Positions 44,169 to 51,817 of a stretch of DNA of 64,000 nt are shown piece after piece. The stretch lies in contig NZ_JALLPO010000016.1 of the NCBI RefSeq assembly GCF_023276435.1, positions 1 through 64,000 on the forward strand, read 5' to 3'. Under the pieces are notes generated by a model. It was given only the letters and a program-made list of their open reading frames with translations, made no database searches and was not told where the DNA came from. The DNA is from Sphaerisporangium perillae. GTDB taxonomy: Bacteria > Actinomycetota > Actinomycetes > Streptosporangiales > Streptosporangiaceae. The position numbers and the translations under genes are program-made. The first letter of the stretch is position 1. Every line of letters begins with the position of its first letter.

Positions 44169-44212
44169 GGGTGGGCACCACTGGTTCACCACCGGCATGG
44201 GTGCCGGGTGGG
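44169..44212 (-). repeat. Right arm of the 44-bp inverted repeat
   Basis: Reverse complement of 42321-42364 with two mismatches. No target-site duplication is visible outside the arms. Confidence 0.9.
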
Positions 44213-44248
44213 TGAATTCGATCATCAGTGGCAGTGCTGTACCTCTTT

Positions 44249-44282
44249 CCTCGGAGCCGATCACCATTGCTGGGCTCCGAGG
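44249..44282. terminator. Bidirectional hairpin terminator
   Basis: CCTCGGAGCC (44249-44258) pairs perfectly with GGCTCCGAGG (44273-44282), 14-base loop, with TTT following on the plus strand. It lies between two convergent transcription units. Confidence 0.65.
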
Positions 44283-44393
44283 TTTGCGGGGGCGCACGTC
44301 TTGGGGTCGGTCCTCCGGTGGCCCAGCCGAGGTACGGGCGCCACTGTGGGCTCTCTGGTGGTGAGCCGGGAGCATCGAGGAGGCGGGAGGCGG

Positions 44394-45626
44394 TCAGCGG
44401 GTGGTCTGGTCCAGTGGGATGGCGGGGTCGGCGAGTTTGGCGCGGTCGACGGGGTGACCCGCGCGGATCAGCGTCTTGATGTCGTCGGTGACGTCCCAGA
44501 TGTTGACGTTCATGCCCGCCGTGACCTTGCCGTCGTCGAGCCAGAACGCGATGAACTCGCGGGAGCCGAGGTCGCCCCGGACGACGACGTCGTCGGTGCG
44601 GCCGGGCAGGGTGTGACCGGTGTACTCCATGCCGAGGTCGTACTGGTCGGTGTAGAAGTAGGGCAGCCGGTCGTAGGAGGCGTCCTGACCGAGCATGGCG
44701 CGGGCGGCGACGGCGGGCTGGTTGAGGGCGTTGGCCCAGTGCTCGACGCGGATGTGGGTGCCGAGCAGCGGGTGGTAGGCGTTGGCGACGTCGCCGGCGG
44801 CGAAGACGTCGGGGTCCGAGGTGCGCAGGCCGGCGTCGACCACGACGCCGTTGTCGACCTTCAGCCCGGCGGTGGTCGCGAGTTCGGTGTTGGGGATCGC
44901 GCCGATGCCGATGATGACCGCGTCCGCCACGAGGAGGGTGCCGTCCGCCAGGCGTACTCCGGTCACCTTTCCGCCCTCGCCGGTGATCTCGGCAACCTGC
45001 GTCTCCAGCCGCAGGTCCACGCCGTTGTCGCGGTGCAGGCCGGCGAAGACGGAGGCGATCCGCGAGCCGAGCACGCGCAGCAGCGGTTGCCGTTCGGTCT
45101 CCAGGACGCTCACCTCGACACCGGCGCCCCGGGCCGCCGCGGCGACCTCCAGGCCGATCCAGCCCGCCCCGATGATCACCACTCGGGAGGCGGTGGACAG
45201 GGTGTCGCGGAGGCGCTCGCTGTCGTCCACGCTGCGCAGGTACAGCACGCCGTCCAGGCTCGCGCCGGGGATGGCCAGGCGGCGGGGCGAGGCGCCGGTG
45301 GCCAGCAGCAGCTTGTCGTAGCCGGCGTGCTCGCCGCCGGACAGGGTGATCTGGCGGCGGCCGCGGTCGATGCCGGTCACCGTCGTGGCCGGACGCAGGT
45401 CGACGTCGTGATCGCGGTACCAGGCGGCGTCGTGCACGAAGATCTTCTCTCGCTCAGACTTGCCCTGCAGGTAGCTCTTGGACAGCGGCGGCCGCTCGTA
45501 CGGTAGGTGCGGTTCGTCGCCGATCAGCAGCACGCGGCCGTCGAAACCCTGCTCGCGTAGCGCCTCGGCGGCCTTCGCCGCGGCCAGGCCGCCGCCCGCG
45601 ATCACGAAGGTGGGGAGTGTTGACAT
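44394..45626 (-). CDS. FAD/NAD(P) ferredoxin-reductase-type oxidoreductase
   Basis: 410 residues. FAD motif FVIAGGGLAAAKAA near 7-20, NAD motif VVIIGAGWIGLEVAAAA near 148-163, and DVFAAGDVANAYHP near the C-terminus. This is the rubredoxin/putidaredoxin/BphA4-type reductase layout that passes electrons from NAD(P)H to a small Fe-S protein. It starts two bases after the stop of the ArsR-type regulator and forms an operon with it. No intact ferredoxin gene is adjacent (only the remnant at 41550). Confidence 0.85.
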   Translation of the reverse strand: MSTLPTFVIAGGGLAAAKAAEALREQGFDGRVLLIGDEPHLPYERPPLSKSYLQGKSEREKIFVHDAAWYRDHDVDLRPATTVTGIDRGRRQITLSGGEHAGYDKLLLATGASPRRLAIPGASLDGVLYLRSVDDSERLRDTLSTASRVVIIGAGWIGLEVAAAARGAGVEVSVLETERQPLLRVLGSRIASVFAGLHRDNGVDLRLETQVAEITGEGGKVTGVRLADGTLLVADAVIIGIGAIPNTELATTAGLKVDNGVVVDAGLRTSDPDVFAAGDVANAYHPLLGTHIRVEHWANALNQPAVAARAMLGQDASYDRLPYFYTDQYDLGMEYTGHTLPGRTDDVVVRGDLGSREFIAFWLDDGKVTAGMNVNIWDVTDDIKTLIRAGHPVDRAKLADPAIPLDQTTR

Positions 45627-45628
45627 GG

Positions 45629-46405
45629 TCAGGCTCCTGTCGGGTTCGTCGCCGGCGAGGGCGAGGGCGAGGGCGAGGGCGAGGGCGAGGGCGAGGGCGA
45701 GGGCGAGGGCGAGGCGGTCGCGCCGAGCTCGACGCAGCAGGCGCCCGGGCGGGGCGCCAGGCGGGCGTGGACGGCGGTGGCGCCGAGCCCGTCGAGGTAT
45801 CCCGTGAGGAAGGCGTGGTTGATCGCGCAGACCAGGCCGGGGTCCTTGGCCGCCAGGGGATGGAAGGGGCAGTTCCGCAGCCTCACCAGCGTCGGGGTGA
45901 CGCGCGCCGGCTCGAAGCCGTGGCGTTCGAGCATCCGGCCGGCCCAGGTGAGGGCGCGCTCGGCCCCCAGCCGCCCCGGTTTCATCTGGTCGCGTTCGGC
46001 ATGGCCGACACCGTGGCCCCGGCGGGCGGCCACGCGCAGCGCGGCCGCCCGCCCGCTCTCCGCCGGTCCCTGGTCGCGTACGGCGTCGAGCAGGATCTCG
46101 GCGAGCAGGCCGTGCTCCCGTGGCGGGATGCTGATCTGGACGTCCAGCTCAGTGGGGCGGTAGACCTTGGGCGTGCGGCCCACGCGGGGCAGCGCGTCGG
46201 GCTGGGCGTACGCGGCCGACAGCAGCCCGACGGCGACCAGCTTGTCCAGGTGGAAGGCCGCGAGCTTGCGGGAGATGCCGACGCTCTCGGCGGCCTGGTC
46301 ACGGGTCACCGGGCCGTCCGACCGCCGGATGAAGTCGTACATGCGGCGCCGCGACTCGTCCCCGAGCACGGCGACGGCCGCCCGGATGGGATCCTCCACG
46401 GTCAC
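45629..46405 (-). CDS. ArsR/SufR-like HTH regulator with probable Fe-S site and (Ser-Pro)10 tail
   Basis: 258 residues. Winged helix at about 10-70 (TRDQAAESVGISRKLAAFHLD). The C-terminal domain has Cys179 (LRNCPFH), Cys193 (LVCAINH) and Cys223/224 (GACCVEL), the spacing pattern of SufR-type [Fe-S]-sensing regulators. The chain ends in ten Ser-Pro units (232-251) encoded by a 6-bp microsatellite. GTG 46405 is leaderless: TAATCT lies six bases upstream. It probably controls its own operon with the reductase in response to redox or iron; the signal is inference. Confidence 0.78.
   Translation of the reverse strand: MTVEDPIRAAVAVLGDESRRRMYDFIRRSDGPVTRDQAAESVGISRKLAAFHLDKLVAVGLLSAAYAQPDALPRVGRTPKVYRPTELDVQISIPPREHGLLAEILLDAVRDQGPAESGRAAALRVAARRGHGVGHAERDQMKPGRLGAERALTWAGRMLERHGFEPARVTPTLVRLRNCPFHPLAAKDPGLVCAINHAFLTGYLDGLGATAVHARLAPRPGACCVELGATASPSPSPSPSPSPSPSPSPSPATNPTGA
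45655..45714. repeat. Ten-copy 6-bp microsatellite (GCGAGG) encoding Ser-Pro repeats
   Basis: Ten perfect GCGAGG units on the plus strand, read as (Ser-Pro)10 on the minus strand at the C-terminus of the regulator. Copy-number change keeps the frame. Confidence 0.95.
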
Positions 46406-46411
46406 CCGGTC

Positions 46412-46417
46412 AGATTA
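46412..46417 (-). promoter_or_regulatory. -10 box TAATCT of leaderless regulator transcript
   Basis: Minus-strand TAATCT, six bases before GTG 46405. Confidence 0.5.
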
Positions 46418-46473
46418 CACCCACGATCGTTGGCTAAATAGGGGGTACGCGCCTGTGTCCTGGGTAACTCGTG

Positions 46474-46494
46474 GTTGGTGCGATTATGACCAAC
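46474..46494. promoter_or_regulatory. Inverted repeat GTTGGT-N9-ACCAAC before the ArsC-like gene
   Basis: Exact 6-base dyad in the 117-base divergent gap between the ArsR/SufR-like regulator and the ArsC-like gene, 29 bases before the latter's start. A candidate operator for the neighbouring regulator. Confidence 0.4.
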
Positions 46495-46522
46495 ACTTGG
46501 TGGTGGAAATCGGAGGTAGGAC

Positions 46523-46912
46523 ATGGAAATCTGGATCAACCCCGGCTGCTCCAAATGCCGCTCCGCGCTATCGGTCCTGGACGCGGAGAACGCCGAGTAC
46601 ACCGTCCGCCGCTACCTGGAGGACCCGCCGGACGAGCGCGAGTTGCACGAGGTGCTGACCAGGCTGGGCCTTTCGCCCTGGGACATCACCCGGACCGCCG
46701 AGACCGCGGCCACCGAGCTCGGCATGGCCGACTGGCCTCGCACTCCGGAGAGCCGCGACCGCTGGATCCAGGCGCTGGCCGCCCATCCGATCCTCATTCA
46801 GCGCCCGATCCTCACCGCCGACGATGGAACGGCCGTCATCGCCCGGAGCGAGGAGGCCGTCCGCTCAACACTCCCGCGCTCACGAGCACCGGAACACGAC
46901 CGGCCTGCTTGA
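46523..46912 (+). CDS. ArsC/Spx-family thiol reductase-like protein
   Basis: 129 residues with a glutaredoxin-like fold. INPGCSKCRSAL places Cys9-x-x-Cys12 at the active site; EYTVRRYLEDPP and ILIQRPIL are ArsC-family blocks. Glutaredoxin-dependent arsenate reductases share this form, but no other ars genes are present, so a role in thiol redox is equally possible. GGAGGTAGG precedes ATG 46523. Divergent from the Fe-S-type regulator. Confidence 0.75.
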   Translation: MEIWINPGCSKCRSALSVLDAENAEYTVRRYLEDPPDERELHEVLTRLGLSPWDITRTAETAATELGMADWPRTPESRDRWIQALAAHPILIQRPILTADDGTAVIARSEEAVRSTLPRSRAPEHDRPA

Positions 46913-47009
46913 CCGGTGGACGGCCCTTCTACCTCGCGCGGCCGTCCAAGCCTGTCGTATTGCGGAACCTCTCGCCTCTGCCGGGAGTACGGAGAGGCGA
47001 GGAGGTTCC

Positions 47010-47552
47010 ATGAGGTGGATGATGGCGGCGGTCCTGCTGGTCGCCGGGTGCACGACGAGCGGACAGGCGGCCGCCCCCGCTCAGAGTCCGGGTGTGAGTA
47101 CGGCCCCGAGTGCGAGTTCGGGTCCCAGTGCGAGTATGGGTTCCAGTGTGAGTCCGGCCCCGAGCGTGCGTCCGAGTCCGGGCCCGACTGCCACCGGGGT
47201 GGCGTGCAACGGCACCCCGCTGCTCACCGGTGCCGGGTTTCCCGAGGTCAGGGGCACGGCCACGGACGCCGAGCTGTGGGGTCTGCTGTTCATGGACGTG
47301 CCGTTTCCCCGAGGCAGGGAGGTCAAGATCGTGTGGCGGATGACCGGCGAGGGACCATTGAAGATCAAGGCCACGCTCCCCGACGGCACGTCCGCCAGGC
47401 TGGCGTGGGGGCCCGAGGAGCACGGTGGGTCCACTTGGCGCCGCCCAGGCGACGAATGGGGCACCGGTCTCGTCTTTCCCAAGCGCGGCTGCTGGAAGGT
47501 CGAGCTCACCAGGACCTGCGGCTCAGGCCACGTCTGGCTACCCGTCCGCTAG
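47010..47552 (+). CDS. Putative lipoprotein with Ser/Pro-rich tether
   Basis: 180 residues. The signal peptide MRWMMAAVLLVAGC has lipobox LVAGC (Cys14), followed by about 45 residues rich in Ser, Pro and Ala with imperfect repeats (PSASSGPSASMGSS), then a beta-rich domain of about 115 residues with three cysteines (VACNGTPLL, RGCWKVEL, RTCGSGHVWLPV). Family unknown; the C-terminal pattern resembles small extracytoplasmic domains of unknown function. GAGGAGG precedes ATG 47010. Confidence 0.65.
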   Translation: MRWMMAAVLLVAGCTTSGQAAAPAQSPGVSTAPSASSGPSASMGSSVSPAPSVRPSPGPTATGVACNGTPLLTGAGFPEVRGTATDAELWGLLFMDVPFPRGREVKIVWRMTGEGPLKIKATLPDGTSARLAWGPEEHGGSTWRRPGDEWGTGLVFPKRGCWKVELTRTCGSGHVWLPVR

Positions 47553-47689
47553 AGCGGTGTCCACGAACGTTAGCCGGGTCGCTCGCCGTACCACTCCCCG
47601 CCGGCCCGGCGCCGACGGGACAAGCTCCATACCGGGCGGGGAGGAGAGGCTCGCCTCAGTCGCGGCGAGGACTCGCCACGGTCATGGCC

Positions 47690-47813
47690 CCAGGTCGGGC
47701 GAATCCGCTGGAACCGCAGGCCAGGGGCTCGCTGGGCGGACAGTCCTCGTCACAGTTACGGCACCAGGCCGGGTGAATCCGCTGGAACGCAGGCCAGGGG
47801 CTCGCTGGGCGGA
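47690..47813. repeat. Two ~50-bp direct repeats, 74 bp apart
   Basis: 47690-47740 and 47764-47813 share GAATCCGCTGGAA and CAGGCCAGGGGCTCGCTGGG with only a few differences. They lie in the 297-bp convergent gap between the lipoprotein and EamA genes, which holds no gene that I can see. Confidence 0.8.
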
Positions 47814-47849
47814 GGGTCGGGAAGGGTGGGACGGCGGTCGTCCCGCCGC

Positions 47850-48764
47850 TTAGGTGGAGGTGCGGGTGGCGCCGAGGGAGGCGATGACGACGCAGCCGAT
47901 GGCGGCCCACTCGCGCATGTCGAGGAACTCGCCGAGGATGATCAGGCCGACCAGCGCGGCCACGGCCGGTTCCAGGCTCATCAGGATGCCGAAGACATGC
48001 TTGGGCATCCGGCGCAGCGCCTCCAGCTCCAGGCTGTAGGGGATCACCGAGGACAGCAGGCCGACGCCCGCGCCGAGCAGGAGCAGCTCGGGGCGCAGCA
48101 GGTCGGTCCCGCCGGTGGTCACCCCGATCGGCGCGATCACGATGACCGAGACGACCATCGCGAAGGACAGCCCGGTGGTCCCGGGGAACCGGCCGCCCAC
48201 GGCCGCAGAGAGCAGGATGTAGCCCGCCCAGCAGACGGCCGCCAGGGCCGAGAAGGCGATGCCGACCCAGCTGAGGCCGTCACTGTCGCCCCAGGGGGCC
48301 AGCAGGAGGATGCCGGTCGCCGCCAGCACCACCCACAGCAGGTCCATCCGGCGGCGCGAGGCCGCCACCGCGACGCCGAGCGGCCCGAGGAACTCGATGG
48401 TCACGCAGATGCCCATGGGCAGCCGGGCGAGCCCCTCGTAGAACGAGAGGTTCATGACTCCCAGCGTCACGCCGAAGGCGACCCCGACGGCGATGTCACG
48501 CCGGGTCAGGCCGCGCAGCCGGGGCCGGGCCACGACGACCAGGATCGCCGCGCCCGCCGCGATGCGCAGGAAGACCACCGCGCTGGGCGGCAGCGCCGTG
48601 AACAGGTTCTTGGCCAGGCCCGCGCCGATCTGCACCGACAGGATCGCCAGCAGCACCAGCCCGGACGGGGGCACGGCGCCCGCGGCCGCCCGCGCGAGGG
48701 CGCCCGGCCGGACGCGGTCCGGAGGATAGGACCCGGCGGAGCTGGACAGGGAGGGCACGGTCAT
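47850..48764 (-). CDS. EamA-family (RhtA-like) transporter
   Basis: 304 residues with ten predicted membrane helices in two EamA halves; PLGVAVAASRR and EPAVAALVGLIILGEFL are typical. RhtA-like members export threonine/homoserine or other small metabolites. Single gene; the 227 bp upstream carry a 29-bp repeat. Confidence 0.82.
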   Translation of the reverse strand: MTVPSLSSSAGSYPPDRVRPGALARAAAGAVPPSGLVLLAILSVQIGAGLAKNLFTALPPSAVVFLRIAAGAAILVVVARPRLRGLTRRDIAVGVAFGVTLGVMNLSFYEGLARLPMGICVTIEFLGPLGVAVAASRRRMDLLWVVLAATGILLLAPWGDSDGLSWVGIAFSALAAVCWAGYILLSAAVGGRFPGTTGLSFAMVVSVIVIAPIGVTTGGTDLLRPELLLLGAGVGLLSSVIPYSLELEALRRMPKHVFGILMSLEPAVAALVGLIILGEFLDMREWAAIGCVVIASLGATRTST

Positions 48765-48891
48765 GGGGGTCGTTCTCGCGTTCCTCGCACGTGCGCGTGC
48801 GGTCGGGGGGAGAAGGGAGGAAGGTCTGGAGGAGGTGTCGCCGCCGTCGAGCGTACGGGGATGGGGCCGGACGGGGGGATACCGGGTTGGT

Positions 48892-48968
48892 CGTCACGGC
48901 CGGGGTGTGAGGGGCGGGGTCGTCACGGCCGGGGCGTGGGGGTCGGGGTCGTCACGGCCGGGGCGCGA
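48892..48968. repeat. 29-bp tandem repeat, three copies
   Basis: CGTCACGGCCGGGG recurs at 48892, 48921 and 48950. It sits between the start of the EamA gene and the end of the ABC permease gene. Confidence 0.8.
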
Positions 48969-48991
48969 AAGTCGTTCCCGCCGTGGGGCGG

Positions 48992-49759
48992 CTACTCCCA
49001 GCGGAAGGTGCGGGAGGCGAGGGCGAGGGCCACGGCGGCCCAGGCCAGCAGGACCAGCAGGTCGCGGACCGGCAGGCCGCTCGCGTGGGTCAGCACGGCC
49101 CGCAGTCCCTCGGTCAGCGCCGTGATCGGCAGCAGCTCCACGATCACGCGGACGGCGTGCGGGAACGTCGTGACCGGCACCACCACCCCGCCGAGGCCGA
49201 GCAGCACGAGGTACACGAGGTTGGCGGCGGCGAGCGTGGCCTCGGCCCGCAGCGTCCCGGCCATGAGCAGCGCCAACCCGCTGAAGGCGGCGGTGCCGGC
49301 CAGGATCAGCAGGGCGGCCCAGAGCGGGTTGCCGTGCGGATGCCAGCCCATCGCGAGCGCCACGGCGGCGATCACGACGATCTGGAGGACCTCCACGATG
49401 ATCACGGCAAGGGTCTTGGCCAGCATCAGCCCGGACCGGGACAGGGGAGTGGCGCCCAGGCGCTTCAGCACCCCGTACCGCCGTTCGAACCCCGTGCCGA
49501 TCGCCTGCCCGGTGAAGGCCGTGGACATGATCGCGAGCGCCAGCACGCCGGGGGCGACGAAGTCGATGCGCCTGCCGGGCACCTCGAGGAGCGCGATGGT
49601 GGAGAAACCGACCAGCACCAGGATGGGGATGATCAGCGTGAGCAGGAGCTGCTCGCCGTTGCGCAGCACGGCGCGGACCTCGGCGGCGGCCTGGGCGAGG
49701 ACCATGCGCGGCAGCGGCGCCGCGCCCGGAGCCGGCGTGAAGTCCAGGGCGGCGGTCAA
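48992..49759 (-). CDS. ABC-2 type exporter permease
   Basis: 255 residues with six hydrophobic helices and the ABC-2 pattern (AEVRAVLRNGEQLLLTLIIP, FERRYGVLKRLGATPLSR). It pairs with the ATPase just upstream. The start is TTG 49759, which overlaps the ATPase stop (TTGA) and has GGAAGGGAA upstream; ATG 49705 is the alternative. Exported substrate unknown. In Streptomyces a similar exporter pair lies beside the suf operon (from memory). Confidence 0.82.
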   Translation of the reverse strand: MTAALDFTPAPGAAPLPRMVLAQAAAEVRAVLRNGEQLLLTLIIPILVLVGFSTIALLEVPGRRIDFVAPGVLALAIMSTAFTGQAIGTGFERRYGVLKRLGATPLSRSGLMLAKTLAVIIVEVLQIVVIAAVALAMGWHPHGNPLWAALLILAGTAAFSGLALLMAGTLRAEATLAAANLVYLVLLGLGGVVVPVTTFPHAVRVIVELLPITALTEGLRAVLTHASGLPVRDLLVLLAWAAVALALASRTFRWE

Positions 49760-50670
49760 CGCAGTTCCCTTCCGGTGAGTTCGAGGAAGACGTCTTCCAG
49801 GGTGCGGCGCTCGACGCTCAGGTCGTCGGCGGTGACGCCTTCGGTGGCGCACCAGGCGGTGACCGTGCCGAGGAGCTCGGGGCCGACGTGGCCCTCGATG
49901 ACGTAGTGGCCGCTCGGCGACTCCTTGGCCGCGCTGCCCGAGGGCAGGGCGGTGAGCAGCTCGTCGAGGTCGAGGCCCGGCCGGGCGCGGAAGCGCAGCT
50001 GCCGCTCCGCGCCGGTGAGTGACTGGGGGCTGCCCTCGGCCACGACGGTGCCCCGGTCGATGATGACGACCTTGTCGGCGAGCTTCTCCGCCTCGTCCAT
50101 GTGGTGGGTGGTCAGCACCGTGGACACCCCGCGGGCGCGCAGCTCGCCGATGACGTCCCAGCAGGCGTGCCTGGCCTGCGGGTCGAGCCCGGCGGTCGGC
50201 TCGTCGAGGAAGACCAGCTCGGGACGGCCCACGACGGCGGCGGCGAGCGACAGGCGCTGCTGCTGCCCGCCGGACAGCCGGCGGTAGGGCGTGCGGGCGT
50301 GCTCGGTCAGGCCGAGCCGGTCGAGCAGGGCCCCGGGATCGAGGGGATGGGCGTGGAAGCGGGCCACCAGCCGCAGCCACTCGCCGGCGCGGACGGCCGG
50401 AGGCACGCCGCCGGACTGGAGCATGACCCCGACGCGGGGCTTGAGCTGGGCTCCCTGGCGGATCGGGTCGAGGCCGAGGACCCGGACGGTGCCGCCGTCG
50501 GCCTTCCTGAACCCCTCGCAGATCTCCACGGTGGAGGTCTTGCCGGCGCCGTTCGGGCCGAGGATCGCGGTGACCGCGCCGCGTTCGGCGTTCAGGGTCA
50601 GACCGTTGATCGCGAGAGTGCGGCCGTATCGCTTGACCAAATCGGTGAGCGCGACGGCTGGGGAGTCCAT
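49756..50670 (-). CDS. ABC-2 exporter ATP-binding protein
   Basis: 304 residues from ATG 50670. Walker A GPNGAGKTST, signature LSGGQQQRLSLA, Walker B LVFLDEPTAGLDP and switch His in TTHHMDEAE are complete, and a C-terminal DUF4162-like domain ends EDVFLELTGRELR. The start is leaderless: TAAACT lies seven bases upstream on the minus strand; an earlier in-frame ATG at 50754 lacks support. Confidence 0.88.
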   Translation of the reverse strand: MDSPAVALTDLVKRYGRTLAINGLTLNAERGAVTAILGPNGAGKTSTVEICEGFRKADGGTVRVLGLDPIRQGAQLKPRVGVMLQSGGVPPAVRAGEWLRLVARFHAHPLDPGALLDRLGLTEHARTPYRRLSGGQQQRLSLAAAVVGRPELVFLDEPTAGLDPQARHACWDVIGELRARGVSTVLTTHHMDEAEKLADKVVIIDRGTVVAEGSPQSLTGAERQLRFRARPGLDLDELLTALPSGSAAKESPSGHYVIEGHVGPELLGTVTAWCATEGVTADDLSVERRTLEDVFLELTGRELR

Positions 50671-50677
50671 GGTGACG

Positions 50678-50683
50678 AGTTTA
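50678..50683 (-). promoter_or_regulatory. -10 box TAAACT of leaderless ABC exporter transcript
   Basis: Minus-strand TAAACT, seven bases before ATG 50670. Confidence 0.5.
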
Positions 50684-50767
50684 GGGACCCTGTGCGGTGG
50701 TTCCCGCGCCGACCGTGGCCTGCCGTGCCGCGTGCCGGTAAAGCTTGGGAGCACCTCCTACCAAGGT

Positions 50768-50787
50768 GATATGTCGGGCGACATGTC
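50768..50787. promoter_or_regulatory. 20-bp near-palindrome before the VOC-protein gene
   Basis: GATATGTCGGGCGACATGTC contains the exact dyad ATGTCG-GG-CGACAT (50771-50784) with two further matching outer pairs. It lies in the divergent gap between the ABC exporter and the double-glyoxalase gene. Confidence 0.55.
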
Positions 50788-50889
50788 GGCCCTCCTCCCA
50801 TGTGACGCTGGCCCTCGTCCCGTGCCGGGTCTGCACGAGGGAGGCGGCTCGGCGCGGGAGCGGAACATCCGCCGACAAGGAGGTCCGGC

Positions 50890-51672
50890 ATGCCCACGCG
50901 TACCGGTTACAAGCCCGGCGTGCCCTGCTGGGTGGACCTCGCCAGCACCGACCTCACCGTGTCGGTCAGCTTCTACCAGGCCCTGTTCGGCTGGCAGGTC
51001 GCCTTCGACTCCTGCGCGGACGCGGGGGGATACGGCCGCTTCACGCAACGCGGCCGGCTCGTGGCGGGCATCGGGCCGACGTTCGGCCAGGACAGGCCGT
51101 CGGTGTGGAACACCTATTTCTCCACCGGCGACGCCGAGTCGGTGGCCGACAAGGTCAAGGAGGCGGGGGGCCGCGTCGAGGTCGGGCCCGTCCAGGTATT
51201 CGACGAGGGCACGATGGCGGTGTTCCAGGATCCGGCGGGGGCGTCGTTCACGGTGTGGGAGCCGATGCGGCACCACGGCGCCCAGCTTCTGGACGAGCCG
51301 GGGGCGCTCTGCTGGAGCGAGCTGGCCTCCCGCGATCCGATGGAGGCCAGGACGTTCTACGCGGAGGTCTTCGGCTGGGGCGTGCGCGGCGTCACCGGCA
51401 CGGCGGGCGTGGAGTGCACCGAGTGGCTGGCGGACGGCAGGCCGATCGCCGGCATGGCGCCGATGGGCGACAGGTTCCCGCCGCAGGCCCCCTCCCAGTG
51501 GCTGGTGTTCTTCGCCGTCGCCGACTGCGAGGTGGCCGCCCGCCTCGCCGAGCGGTGCGGCGGCAAGGTGCTGCTGCCTCCGCGCGATGCGCCCATGGGC
51601 CGGTACGCCGTCCTCACCGACCCCCGGGCCGCCGTCTTCGCCGTCATGACCCCACGTCCGCCGCGCGCGTAG
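50890..51672 (+). CDS. Double-glyoxalase (VOC superfamily) protein
   Basis: 260 residues with two VOC domains: residues 10-125 (CWVDLASTDLTVSVSFYQALFGW) and 135-255 (CWSELASRDPMEARTFYAEVFGW). This duplicated form is common in actinomycetes (27 kDa antigen Cfp30B type) and is usually of unknown substrate; some bind antibiotics. AAGGAGG precedes ATG 50890. Confidence 0.82.
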   Translation: MPTRTGYKPGVPCWVDLASTDLTVSVSFYQALFGWQVAFDSCADAGGYGRFTQRGRLVAGIGPTFGQDRPSVWNTYFSTGDAESVADKVKEAGGRVEVGPVQVFDEGTMAVFQDPAGASFTVWEPMRHHGAQLLDEPGALCWSELASRDPMEARTFYAEVFGWGVRGVTGTAGVECTEWLADGRPIAGMAPMGDRFPPQAPSQWLVFFAVADCEVAARLAERCGGKVLLPPRDAPMGRYAVLTDPRAAVFAVMTPRPPRA

Positions 51673-51817
51673 CCGTCCCGGCGCCGGCGCGGCGACGGCG
51701 CCGCATCCCGATTGGTCGGAAAAGTTCCTTTATTCGGGAATTGGACCGTCTTTAATGTGGTTGGTGTCCCCTTGGCCCCCATGGGCTGTTTCGCATCCAG
51801 CTTGTGAAGGGGACCGC

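Larger units (their letters stand above)
44044..44393. other. 350-bp convergent intergenic region
   Basis: Lies between the TPR pseudogene (plus) and the reductase gene (minus). It holds the right arm of the 44-bp inverted repeat and a terminator hairpin, both listed separately. No gene is seen. Confidence 0.6.

Noticed and set aside
42321-44212. The inverted-repeat block as a classical insertion sequence
   Set aside because: No transposase-like sequence between the arms and no target duplication outside them.
46523-46912. An arsenic-resistance operon around the ArsC-like gene
   Set aside because: No arsenite exporter or typical arsenite-sensing ArsR is present; the neighbouring regulator has a SufR-like cysteine pattern.
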